Part shown: positions 1-5,946 of the stretch, in pieces
Layout: each line of letters begins with the position of its first letter
Numbering within the stretch: the first letter of the stretch is position 1
From: CAVSWN01 sp046728115
Lineage (GTDB): Bacteria; Acidobacteriota; Vicinamibacteria; Vicinamibacterales; CAVVIG01
Direction of reading: 5' to 3'
Assembly: GCA_046728115.1 (NCBI GenBank)
Contig: JBKPDW010000581.1
Location: forward strand, 1 to 10,610
Length of the DNA stretch: 10,610 nucleotides
Made by a program: the position numbers and the translations under genes
The notes under the pieces: generated by a model
Told to the model about the DNA's origin: nothing
Database searches by the model: none
What the model saw: only the letters and a program-made list of their open reading frames with translations

Positions 1-130
1 CGCACAGAACGCGTCCACAAGGTCCTTGGAAAACGCACACCACGCGTTTTCCACAGCTCCCACACGCATCAACAATGTGTTACCTATGTCTTCGGACAAA
101 TCTGTTACCTATCTCTCCGACTGTCCGGAC
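1..130. mobile_element. Probable insertion-sequence end (IS481/IS3-like integrase element), body outside the window
   Basis: Seen: a perfect 10-bp inverted repeat (27-36 with 44-53) followed by two direct copies of TGTTACCTAT(G/C)TCT(T/C)CG starting at 78 and 103, a 25-base period, and then the palindrome GTCCGGAC at 123-130. Repeated TGTTACCTATGTC units after a TTTTCCACA hairpin are, from memory, typical of the ends of some DDE-integrase insertion sequences. No transposase coding is visible here, so it would lie to the left. The PEBP gene stops at 147, so insertion occurred just downstream of it. The exact outer boundary and any target duplication cannot be fixed without the other end. Confidence 0.45.
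27..53. repeat. Perfect 10-bp inverted repeat with 7-base loop
   Basis: TGGAAAACGC at 27-36 pairs with GCGTTTTCCA at 44-53 around the loop 37-43. No T-run follows on either strand, so it is not a standard intrinsic terminator. It probably belongs to the insertion-sequence end, perhaps blocking transcription into or out of the element. Confidence 0.6.
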
Positions 131-146
131 TTCTGACTTCTTCGTC

Positions 147-635
147 TCACCTCGACTGTCTCTGGTACAACCCCACAAGTTCTGCCGTTCCGATGACGTG
201 CCCGTGCATGGCTTTCTCGACGTCCGTCTTGGTCGCGCCGGCCTGCAGGCCGAGCGATGCGACGTCGAGCGCCGACAGCGTGAAGTGGTAGTGGTGCACG
301 CCGGTCGGGGGACACGGGCCGCCGTACCCAGGCCGGCGGAAGCCGCTGTTCCCTGAAACGCCGACCGATCCTGCCTGAAATCCTTCAGGCAGCGTTTTCG
401 TCGTCGCCGGGATGTCGAACAGCACCCAATGAGTGAAGCCGCCCGCGAGCGGCGCGTCGGGGTCGTGCATGATCAGCGCAAACGACCTGGTGCCCGACGG
501 CGCGTCGCTCCAGGCGAGCGCCGGCGACGGGTTGGTCTGACCTGCGTCGCACGTGAACTTCGACGGAATGTTGGTGTTGTTGGCGAACGCGGCACTCGTG
601 AGCGCAAACGCGGCCGCGGCGATTACATCGAGCAT
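147..635 (-). CDS. Secreted PEBP-family (YbhB/YbcL, Raf kinase inhibitor-like) protein
   Basis: The 162-residue product has a short hydrophobic N-terminus (residues 1-18, ending SAAFA) that reads as a signal peptide, so it probably works outside the cytoplasm. The PEBP signature is complete: DPDAP at 58-62 followed by THW (His69), then GYGGPCPP at about 103-110, HHYHF at 114-118, and the family ending GHVIGTAELVGLYQR. Length matches bacterial YbhB proteins. The ATG at 635 was chosen because GGAGGT lies 5 bases upstream (641-646); an in-frame upstream start at 695 would add 20 unrelated residues and hide the signal peptide. The family binds anionic or phospholipid-like ligands in a small pocket, but bacterial roles are poorly known and no substrate is implied here. 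It is monocistronic, with an insertion-sequence end just past its stop. Confidence 0.88.
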   Translation of the reverse strand: MLDVIAAAAFALTSAAFANNTNIPSKFTCDAGQTNPSPALAWSDAPSGTRSFALIMHDPDAPLAGGFTHWVLFDIPATTKTLPEGFQAGSVGVSGNSGFRRPGYGGPCPPTGVHHYHFTLSALDVASLGLQAGATKTDVEKAMHGHVIGTAELVGLYQRQSR

Positions 636-640
636 CGAGT

Positions 641-646
641 ACCTCC
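641..646 (-). promoter_or_regulatory. Ribosome binding site of the PEBP gene
   Basis: ACCTCC on the plus strand reads GGAGGT on the coding strand, 5 bases before the ATG at 635. It decides this start over the in-frame one at 695. Confidence 0.75.
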
Positions 647-915
647 GAACGCTGCAGCTTACACGATGCGCGACACGCCGGTCACCACCGTGCACGCGGC
701 ACCTCGTCTTGGATCGCCCGCTCCGCGAGTGGCCCGGTCAGGCGGCGGCGGTGGCTCGCCTCGCGCTATGGACCATTTGCGTCGCGGTCCGATTCCAATC
801 GTGGACCGGTCGCTCACGCGATCCGCGGATCAGTTACAAATCGTGACATTTTGGGAATCGCTCGGATCGGCACAGGTGCTTCCAGCGCGGCCGGCTGCAA
901 TTCGGATGCTTTAGG
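647..915. other. Divergent intergenic region, no gene seen
   Basis: This is most of the 336-base gap between the divergent PEBP and Tat-HD genes. No reading frame here has a ribosome site or recognisable protein. It must hold the PEBP promoter on the minus strand, but I cannot pick a convincing -35/-10 pair. The stretch is GC-rich except for an AT-richer patch around 832-855. Confidence 0.5.
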
Positions 916-944
916 TTGAAAAGCGGGCCCGATCGGCGTAGCCT
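916..944 (+). promoter_or_regulatory. Candidate sigma-70-type promoter for the Tat-HD gene
   Basis: TTGAAA at 916-921 (5 of 6 to consensus) is followed after a 17-base spacer by TAGCCT at 939-944 (3 of 6). This would start transcription near 951, about 20 bases before the ATG at 972. The weak -10 keeps confidence low. Confidence 0.35.
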
Positions 945-950
945 CATCGG

Positions 951-970
951 TGTCCTGTACAGGAGGGACA
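951..970 (+). promoter_or_regulatory. Nested inverted repeat over start point and ribosome site: candidate operator or hairpin
   Basis: TCCTGTACAGGA at 953-964 is a perfect 12-base palindrome, flanked by TGTCC (951-955) and GGACA (966-970). It lies just after the proposed -10 and runs into AGGAGGG (961-967), the ribosome site of the next gene. It could be a repressor site or an RNA fold masking the ribosome site. No regulator is identified. Confidence 0.4.
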
Positions 971-971
971 C

Positions 972-1790
972 ATGGAAATCGATCGTCGAGCATTCATCGC
1001 GAGCGTTGGGGGCGCGGCAGCCGTGGCCATGATGGATCACGAGGCCAAAGCCGAGGCGCTCGAGCACTACATGGAGGAACAGCTCGATCAGCAGGTTGCG
1101 GCGAACCAGGGGCAGCCCGAGAAGTTCCCGACCGTCGCGGAAATCGAGGCCCAGATCGAGACGCGGAACTTCCGGCGCGGCGCCGGCTCATTGTTCACAT
1201 CGGGCCGCGGCAACGTCAAGAAGCTCGAGCCGATGCCGGACAAGCCCACGCTGAATGACTTCTTCGAGCTGCGGTTTGCGCCCGCGAACCACGTGCTGCA
1301 GAGCGCGACGCGCGCGATGAAGACCGGCATGTCCGAGGAAGTAATCCTCGCGTGCCTCCTGCACGACTGCGTGCTGTCGCTCATCAAGCCGGATCACGGC
1401 TGGTGGGGCGCGCAGCTCTTCGAGCCGTACATCCCGGAGAAGAGCGCCTTCGCGATCCGCTACCACCAGACGCTCCGCTTTTTCCCCGACGAGCAGGCTG
1501 GCTACGAGTATCCGGATCAGTATTACCGGATCTTCGGCCACGACTACACACCGCCGCAGTACATCCAGGACACGTACAAGATGTTGAAGAACCACAAGTG
1601 GTACATGGAGCCGCGGCTGGTGACCGTCAACGACCTGTACGCGTTCGATCCCAACGCGAAGGTATCGATCGAGCCGTTCGAGGACATCATCGGACGCCAC
1701 TTCAAGCAGCCGAAAGAAGGGCTCGGCTACGACAACAGCCCGAGTGCTCACATGTGGCGAACGCTCGCGCGGCCGGACAGTCCGCTCTAA
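972..1790 (+). CDS. Tat-signal HD-domain protein, PhnZ/MIOX-like putative diiron oxygenase
   Basis: The 272-residue protein begins with a twin-arginine signal (DRRAFIA at 4-10, then a GGAAAVAM hydrophobic stretch), suggesting folded export with metal already bound. Residues about 92-245 form an HD-type domain: NHVLQSA (His107), LLHD (His131, Asp132), DHGWWGA (His142), RYHQ (His165) and VND (Asp221). From memory the PhnZ ligands are H34, H58, D59, H80, H104 and D161; the spacings 24, 23 and 56 here nearly equal 24, 24 and 57 there, with a shorter D-to-H step. PhnZ-like HxxxKRY becomes HQTLRFF, placing Arg169 where the substrate-binding lysine sits. So a mixed-valence diiron oxygenase is likely but the substrate is unknown; a plain HD hydrolase is the alternative. 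AGGAGGG at 961-967, 4 bases before the ATG, fixes the start. A small secreted protein gene follows after 74 bases. Confidence 0.7.
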   Translation: MEIDRRAFIASVGGAAAVAMMDHEAKAEALEHYMEEQLDQQVAANQGQPEKFPTVAEIEAQIETRNFRRGAGSLFTSGRGNVKKLEPMPDKPTLNDFFELRFAPANHVLQSATRAMKTGMSEEVILACLLHDCVLSLIKPDHGWWGAQLFEPYIPEKSAFAIRYHQTLRFFPDEQAGYEYPDQYYRIFGHDYTPPQYIQDTYKMLKNHKWYMEPRLVTVNDLYAFDPNAKVSIEPFEDIIGRHFKQPKEGLGYDNSPSAHMWRTLARPDSPL

Positions 1791-1793
1791 GAC

Positions 1794-1850
1794 AGGGATG
1801 AGGGATTTAGGGCGTAGGTCAGGCATTAGGGATCAGGTCAAGATTAGGGG
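1794..1850. repeat. Degenerate heptamer array, AGGGATY family
   Basis: About eight imperfect tandem words follow the stop at 1790: AGGGATG (1794), AGGGATTT (1801), AGGGCGT (1809), AGGTC (1816), AGGCATT (1821), AGGGATC (1828), AGGTCA (1835) and AGATT/AGGGGCT (1841-1852). The same word appears in clean tandem form at 10371-10398. The array fills nearly the whole gap before the next gene. Confidence 0.75.
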
Positions 1851-1864
1851 CTCGTCCAAAGACG

Positions 1865-2299
1865 ATGATGGTGAACCGAGTCCTGAGCGGTTTCGGTGCG
1901 TCGGTATTGCTGGCGACGGCGGCGATGGGCCAGACCGCCAGCAAGACGGTCAACGGCCTCGAGATTTCAGTCAAGAGCGTCGAGCGGGCGGAAAAATCGT
2001 CTCTGCGCGATTGTCCGCCCGGCACCAACACGGTGAATGCCGTGCAGCGGCCCGGCGATGAGCTGGCGGTCGTCACGGTCGGCTTCAAGGTGATGCCGGA
2101 CTTCAAGCCGGTCGTCTTGAAGCGTCCGACCGTGACCGCTACCGACGACAAGGTTTACAACACGTCGGTGCAGTTCGTCGATGTCGGATCGGTGCCGGAG
2201 TATTCCTGCGCGTTCACGTTCCGCGTACCGCAAGGCACGAAGCTCAGGTCGCTCCAGATTGAATCGGCGACCTTCGATCTCACGGCGCTCGACAAGTAG
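1865..2299 (+). CDS. Small secreted protein of unknown function, beta-rich (DUF4352-like fold possible)
   Basis: I do not recognise a specific family. The 144-residue product has an N-terminal signal peptide (hydrophobic 6-20, likely cut near AMG-Q at about 22). The rest alternates short hydrophobic strands: residues 30-42, a GDELAVVTVGFKV strand at 64-76, a TVTATDDKVY turn at 89-98, and a final strand pair around 115-137 with VPQG between. Two cysteines (50 and 115) could form a disulfide in an oxidising compartment. The strand order recalls extracellular immunoglobulin-like DUF4352 domains, an inference only. The start could be 1865 or 1868 (two consecutive ATG); neither has a good Shine-Dalgarno, the nearest purine run being the end of the AGGGATY array 14 bases away. 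It may be transcribed with the Tat-HD gene. Confidence 0.72.
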   Translation: MMVNRVLSGFGASVLLATAAMGQTASKTVNGLEISVKSVERAEKSSLRDCPPGTNTVNAVQRPGDELAVVTVGFKVMPDFKPVVLKRPTVTATDDKVYNTSVQFVDVGSVPEYSCAFTFRVPQGTKLRSLQIESATFDLTALDK

Positions 2300-2366
2300 C
2301 GTCGACGCCTGAGTTTTCTTCTTCGTGTTTTCGTGGCTGCGTTTGTTTTTGCAGCCGCCGAAAGCA
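2300..2366. terminator. Convergent gap with a weak hairpin, possible terminator
   Basis: This gap separates two converging genes. GGCTGC (2335-2340) pairs with GCAGCC (2351-2356) across a T-rich 10-base loop. No U-run follows on either strand, so it is not a textbook terminator. On the minus strand the gap also reads CACGAAAACACGAAGAAG, similar to the words just before fusA. Confidence 0.3.
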
Positions 2367-3050
2367 TCATCCTACGAATTTGTATCCCGCTCCGTGCACC
2401 GTGAGGATGTGCTCCGGTTCGTGCGGCGCGGTCTCGATCTTCTGCCGGAGCTTCGCGACGAAGTTGTCGATCGTCCTCGTCGTCGGCGATTCTTCGTAGC
2501 CCCACACCTGGTTGAGAATCTGTTCGCGCGTGACCACCTGGCCGGTATGCGCCACGAGGTAACGCAGGAGATCGAACTCGCGGGCGGTGAAGTCGATGCG
2601 TTGTCCACCGCGGTGGGCCTGATGCGTTCGGAAGTTGATGTCGATGTCGCCAATCCTGCACGTTTCCAGTCCCGTCGGCCGGCCGCCGGCGCGGCGCAGC
2701 ACGGCGCGGACGCGCGCGAGCAGTTCGGTGATGCTGAACGGCTTGGTGACGTAGTCGTCGGCGCCCAGCTCGAGGCCGAGGACCTTCTCGGTTTCCTGCG
2801 AGCGGGCCGTCAGCATCACGATGGGTGTCGGGTTGGCGCGCGCTCGCAGCTCGCGGCAGACCTCGAAGCCGTTTTTACGCGGCAGCGTCACGTCGAGAAT
2901 TATGAGGTCCGGCGTGACGGACAATGCTTTGGAAAGCCCATCCTCGCCGTCCGCCGCCGTGACGACTTCATACCCTTCGAGCTCGAGGTTGTCACGCAGA
3001 CCGAGCAACATCTGCGGTTCGTCCTCGATCACCAGAATCCGTTTGGTCAC
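2367..3050 (-). CDS. OmpR/PhoB-family response regulator
   Basis: The 227-residue protein has a receiver domain (1-120) and a winged-helix DNA-binding domain (about 130-226). Receiver landmarks are all present: acidic pocket EDE at 9-11, phosphoacceptor Asp53 in LDVTLP, Thr81 in LTA, and Lys103 in TKPF. The C-terminal domain shows FTAREFDLLRYL, VVTREQIL, and RTIDNFVAKLRQKIE followed by VHGAGYKF, as in the family. I chose the GTG at 3050 because AGGAG lies 9 bases upstream and the receiver begins directly after it; the frame stays open upstream only because it lies under the kinase gene. The start sits 59 bases inside the end of the histidine kinase gene, so the two are probably translationally coupled, and this regulator is very likely phosphorylated by that kinase. 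Its target promoters are not evident. Confidence 0.95.
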   Translation of the reverse strand: MTKRILVIEDEPQMLLGLRDNLELEGYEVVTAADGEDGLSKALSVTPDLIILDVTLPRKNGFEVCRELRARANPTPIVMLTARSQETEKVLGLELGADDYVTKPFSITELLARVRAVLRRAGGRPTGLETCRIGDIDINFRTHQAHRGGQRIDFTAREFDLLRYLVAHTGQVVTREQILNQVWGYEESPTTRTIDNFVAKLRQKIETAPHEPEHILTVHGAGYKFVG

Positions 3051-4695
3051 CGTGCCGTTCTCCTGCGTGAAGTGGGAAATGCAGCGCGAACGTGCTGCCG
3101 CTCCCGGGCTCGCTATCCACGCGCACGAAGCCGCCATGCCCGCGCATGACGTGGTCGACGATCGCCAGCCCGAGGCCCGTGCCCTGCGGTCCAGAGCCCG
3201 CATCGCTCTGAATCCTGAAGAATTTCCTGAAAATCTTCCGCTGCAGTCGCGGCGGAATGCCGATGCCGCGATCGGTCACGCGGACGACGCCGTAACCGTC
3301 GACGCGGTCGACATCCACGACGATCTCGCGGTGTTCGGGCGAGTACTTCATGGCATTCGAGAGCAGATTTTCGAGCGCCTGCTCGGCAGCCTCCTTGTCG
3401 AGCAGCACCGGGACGTCGTCCGCCAGGTGCGTGGTGATCGAGTACTGGTTGTGGCGGAACTGGCTGTCGAGCGACTGCAGCACGTGGCGCGTCACGTCCG
3501 TCAGATTGACCGGCTCGCGCTTGTAGCGGCGGAGGCCGGCCTCGATGCGCGAGAAATCGAGCATGTTGTTGATGAGGCGCGTCAGCTTGCGCGCCTCGCT
3601 GTTGATGATGCGGTAGTACTCGTTCGCACGCTCGGTGTTCTTCAGTCGTCCCAGCTCCAGCGTTTCGGCGAACAGCTGGATCAGCGCGAGCGGCGTCTTG
3701 AGATCGTGCGACACGCTCGAGACGAAGTTCGACTTCATCTCGGCGACACGTACCTCGCGCGCCGCGGCGCGGGCGACGAAAAAGACGCCCAGGGCCATGA
3801 TGCCCGCGAGCATCCACATCAAGGCACGCTGCGGCCGCTCGCGTGCGACGATGATGTCGGGGATGGTCTTGTTGTCGTATCCGGTTCGGAGCCGCCAGGT
3901 CTCGAACTTGTGACCTTCGGGCGCGATGAACGGCTGCAACTCGGGTTCGAAGAACAGCAGGGGGAACTCGCGCTCGTCGATAAAACGTGTCGGCGGCGAG
4001 CCGCCGGGCGGGAACAGCACCGTCCCGTCGTTGTCGAGCACGCTGACGGCGAGCCGGGGAAAGCCGGTCGGTCCCTCCACCGTCTGCAGCCGCTTCGTCA
4101 GAAACTTCGGCAGGAATTCGCGCCGCAGCTCCTCGGAGTCGACGCGCAGCGCGACGAAGCTCGTCAGCTTGTCGCGCGCCGGAAAGCGAAACCGCAGCTG
4201 GCCCTGAAAGTACGTGCGGCGGCCGTCGATCGTTGCCTCAAAAATGGAAATGGCGTGTTTCTGCGGCGCCAGTTCGTGGAATCGCTTGACCATCAACGGG
4301 CCTTCCGACACGTTCGTCGTGAACCCGTGCGAATCGCGATCGTAGGCCAGCACTTCGCCGCGATGCGTCGTCGTCAGGTCCGACCAGACATAGAAGCGTT
4401 TGACGAACGGCTCGGACTCGAGGCCCTGCTCGAGTGTCGGGCCGATCAGTCCCAGATCGAGCGGCTCGGTCTGCGCCTGTGAGACGCGGAGCATCACCTG
4501 GATGTAGGGCGACTTGATGGCGTCCTGCAGGCTCTGCGACACACCTCCGGCCGTCTCCTGACTCAACTGGCGCAGGATCACCGCCGACGACTGGCTGAGC
4601 GCCGAGATCGATCGGAACTGGAAGTAGAACAGGATGGCGACCGGAATCGCGACGGCGACGGCGAGCGCGATCGCGAGGCGAAGGCTCCGATCCAT
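2992..4695 (-). CDS. Membrane sensor histidine kinase
   Basis: The 567-residue kinase has a first transmembrane segment at about 7-26, a large extracytoplasmic sensor region (about 27-290) and a second at about 291-309. The HisKA helix pair follows with phosphoacceptor His330 in SHDLKTP. The ATPase domain shows the N box ENLLSNAMKY (440-449 region), G1 DRGIGIP (475-481), the F box KIFRKFF (487-493) and G2 GTGLGLAIV (505-513). The sensor region matches nothing I can name, so the signal is unknown. A charged 25-residue tail after the catalytic core is encoded over the regulator start and may be shaped by that overlap. The ATG at 4695 has no Shine-Dalgarno and lies 18 bases past the creatininase-like stop, so re-initiation by ribosomes from the upstream gene is plausible. 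Confidence 0.95.
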   Translation of the reverse strand: MDRSLRLAIALAVAVAIPVAILFYFQFRSISALSQSSAVILRQLSQETAGGVSQSLQDAIKSPYIQVMLRVSQAQTEPLDLGLIGPTLEQGLESEPFVKRFYVWSDLTTTHRGEVLAYDRDSHGFTTNVSEGPLMVKRFHELAPQKHAISIFEATIDGRRTYFQGQLRFRFPARDKLTSFVALRVDSEELRREFLPKFLTKRLQTVEGPTGFPRLAVSVLDNDGTVLFPPGGSPPTRFIDEREFPLLFFEPELQPFIAPEGHKFETWRLRTGYDNKTIPDIIVARERPQRALMWMLAGIMALGVFFVARAAAREVRVAEMKSNFVSSVSHDLKTPLALIQLFAETLELGRLKNTERANEYYRIINSEARKLTRLINNMLDFSRIEAGLRRYKREPVNLTDVTRHVLQSLDSQFRHNQYSITTHLADDVPVLLDKEAAEQALENLLSNAMKYSPEHREIVVDVDRVDGYGVVRVTDRGIGIPPRLQRKIFRKFFRIQSDAGSGPQGTGLGLAIVDHVMRGHGGFVRVDSEPGSGSTFALHFPLHAGERHGDQTDSGDRGRTADVARSA

Positions 4696-4713
4696 GGGAG
4701 AAGCTTACACTGC

Positions 4714-5625
4714 CTATGGTTGGGCGGTACTCTTGGGCTGATTCGCGAGGAAGCCCTGAATTTGCCGCACGGCGTAGTCGATTTTCATGTCGAAAGCCCG
4801 CTTGCCGAGCGCGGCGGTGGAGCGACGGGCATCGCCGGTGATGCCGTTGTTCCTGCGCGGCGGCGCGTTGGGATCCGCGCCGCGGCCCTGGCCGCGCGCG
4901 CCGGGCGGAAGGACCGGGTCGCCTTCGGCGGTTGGAATCAGCTCCTTCCGCACCCATCCTTTGTCGCCGCCGAGATAGAGCATCGTTGACGTATCGGGGA
5001 TGCCGGCATGCGAGCTGCGCGGATAGCCGTTGGCAACCAGCCACTCGTCGAAGTCGTCCTGCGCCTTCTTGTAGACCTCGTCGCAGAAGTACACGTGGAC
5101 GCCTTTCGGCGCGTACTTCTCATCGAGTTTCCTGGCCACGCTCGCATAGGCGTCGGGCTGACCGCCGCCGTGATCGCCCATGAGGATCACGTTCTTGAAG
5201 CCGGTCGCGATCGTCTGTTCGGTGATGCGTTCGAGGACCGCGCTCAGCAGCTCTGGCGTGAGGCCGATAGTGCCCGGCAGATCGGCGCTGGCGTTGTTCG
5301 GCGTGTACGGCAGGATCGGCATCGCGATCGCGTTGCCGAGCCGCAGTGCGATGGCTTTCACGATCTCGCGGCCCATGAGCGTGTGCCCACCGTTCACGTT
5401 CTGCGGCCCGCGCTGCTCCGTCCCGCCCGTGTAGACCAGCGCGGTGGTCTTGCCGGCCGCGAGGGCGGCTTTCACCTCGGGCCAAGTCATCATCTCGAAT
5501 TCGACGAGCGGCGCTTTCTTCCCAGCCGCCGGTCTGGGCGCGGCGGTCTTGGCGACAGGCGCCTGCGCCAACGCCGTTCCGGCAGAGAGGGCGATGACCG
5601 AAATCGTTGCTAGGACACGATGCAT
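4714..5625 (-). CDS. Exported creatininase-family amidohydrolase-like protein
   Basis: The 303-residue protein has a signal peptide (1-20, cleavage ALA-QA), so it acts outside the cytoplasm. Family motifs are TGGTEQRGP (67-74), GGH (79-81), PILPYTPNN, the GDHGGGQ loop (His152), and HAGIPDTS (206-213). Classical creatininase uses Glu34, His36, Asp45, His120 and Glu122 for metals; here the first motif is E-Q-R-G-P-Q with His at the Asp45 place, and the His-Tyr-Glu motif is DHGG. Many exported relatives show EQNGPH...GKHN, so this is probably a divergent branch with an altered metal site, and creatinine is unlikely as substrate. A Pro/Gly/Arg-rich insert spans about 238-260. The ATG at 5625 follows AAAGGAG by 8 bases; an upstream in-frame start would bury the signal peptide. 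It is first gene of the probable operon with the kinase and regulator. Confidence 0.85.
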   Translation of the reverse strand: MHRVLATISVIALSAGTALAQAPVAKTAAPRPAAGKKAPLVEFEMMTWPEVKAALAAGKTTALVYTGGTEQRGPQNVNGGHTLMGREIVKAIALRLGNAIAMPILPYTPNNASADLPGTIGLTPELLSAVLERITEQTIATGFKNVILMGDHGGGQPDAYASVARKLDEKYAPKGVHVYFCDEVYKKAQDDFDEWLVANGYPRSSHAGIPDTSTMLYLGGDKGWVRKELIPTAEGDPVLPPGARGQGRGADPNAPPRRNNGITGDARRSTAALGKRAFDMKIDYAVRQIQGFLANQPKSTAQP

Positions 5626-5633
5626 CTCACCTG

Positions 5634-5640
5634 CTCCTTT
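5634..5640 (-). promoter_or_regulatory. Ribosome binding site of the creatininase-like gene
   Basis: CTCCTTT on the plus strand reads AAAGGAG on the coding strand, 8 bases before the ATG at 5625. It excludes the longer in-frame start at 5841. Confidence 0.75.
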
Positions 5641-5871
5641 GTTCATCAGATGACAGCGACAGAATAGTCCAGAACCCCACGTGTATCGCGTGCCGCTCAT
5701 GCCCAGGCACAGGAAGGCAGAATGTCCCTGCGCCGGCTCACGGCGCCCACGAATCCGGACGATGAATGCCTGCCCTCGTTGTAGTAGATGAATGGGTGCC
5801 GACTTCGTGACCGCGCGCGGCTTGTGCGCCAGAAACCACATCGCCGCAGCACGCGCGTTGCCGAACAGCTG
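5641..5871. other. Intergenic stretch upstream of the creatininase-like gene, no gene supported
   Basis: Most of the 317-base gap between the creatininase-like start and the ilvE stop. The minus strand is open from 5841 into the creatininase frame, but the residues look random and lack a ribosome site. TATTCT on the minus strand (near 5666-5671) could be a -10, yet no convincing -35 lies 17 bases upstream. The gap may contain the remains of the gene that began at the CTG at 5946. Confidence 0.45.
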
Positions 5872-5946
5872 TTAAGCGGGCCGCTCCGCTGCCAGCGAGG
5901 CCGTGCAAACGAACACCGCGAGAGCGAATCTAGCTTTGCGAATCAG
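5872..5946 (-). pseudogene. Signal-peptide-like fragment starting at CTG, overlapping the ilvE stop; likely gene relic
   Basis: AGGAGG stands 7 bases before a CTG whose last two bases and the next A form the ilvE stop TGA, the layout of a coupled ATGA start except that the first base is C. From it, 24 codons read as a typical exported N-terminus: positive Arg3-Lys4-Arg6, then a hydrophobic run through LAVFVCTASLAAE, and then TAA. No recognisable mature protein follows in this frame. The simplest reading is a decayed secreted-protein gene that lost its ATG and gained a nonsense codon. A translated micro-peptide from a CTG start is possible but less likely, and chance resemblance cannot be excluded. 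Confidence 0.3.

Noticed and set aside
1794..1850. CRISPR-like repeats
   Set aside because: The units are 7 bases with no unique spacers, so this is a simple degenerate tandem array.
2299..2308. GCGTCGACGC palindrome after the small secreted protein gene as a terminator
   Set aside because: It has no loop and the T-rich stretch beyond it is broken and part of repeat-like words.
3051..3203. 51-residue N-terminal extension of the response regulator
   Set aside because: It lies under the kinase ATPase-domain codons and the receiver domain begins right after the GTG at 3050.
2821..4482. Plus-strand open frame of 553 codons opposite the histidine kinase and regulator
   Set aside because: It is the mirror of genuine kinase and regulator coding; the product is Arg/His/Asp-rich with no domain and no ribosome site. 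High-GC codon use leaves the antisense frame open.
5626..5841. 72-residue N-terminal extension of the creatininase-like protein
   Set aside because: The signal peptide and AAAGGAG site both point to ATG 5625; the extension has no family similarity.
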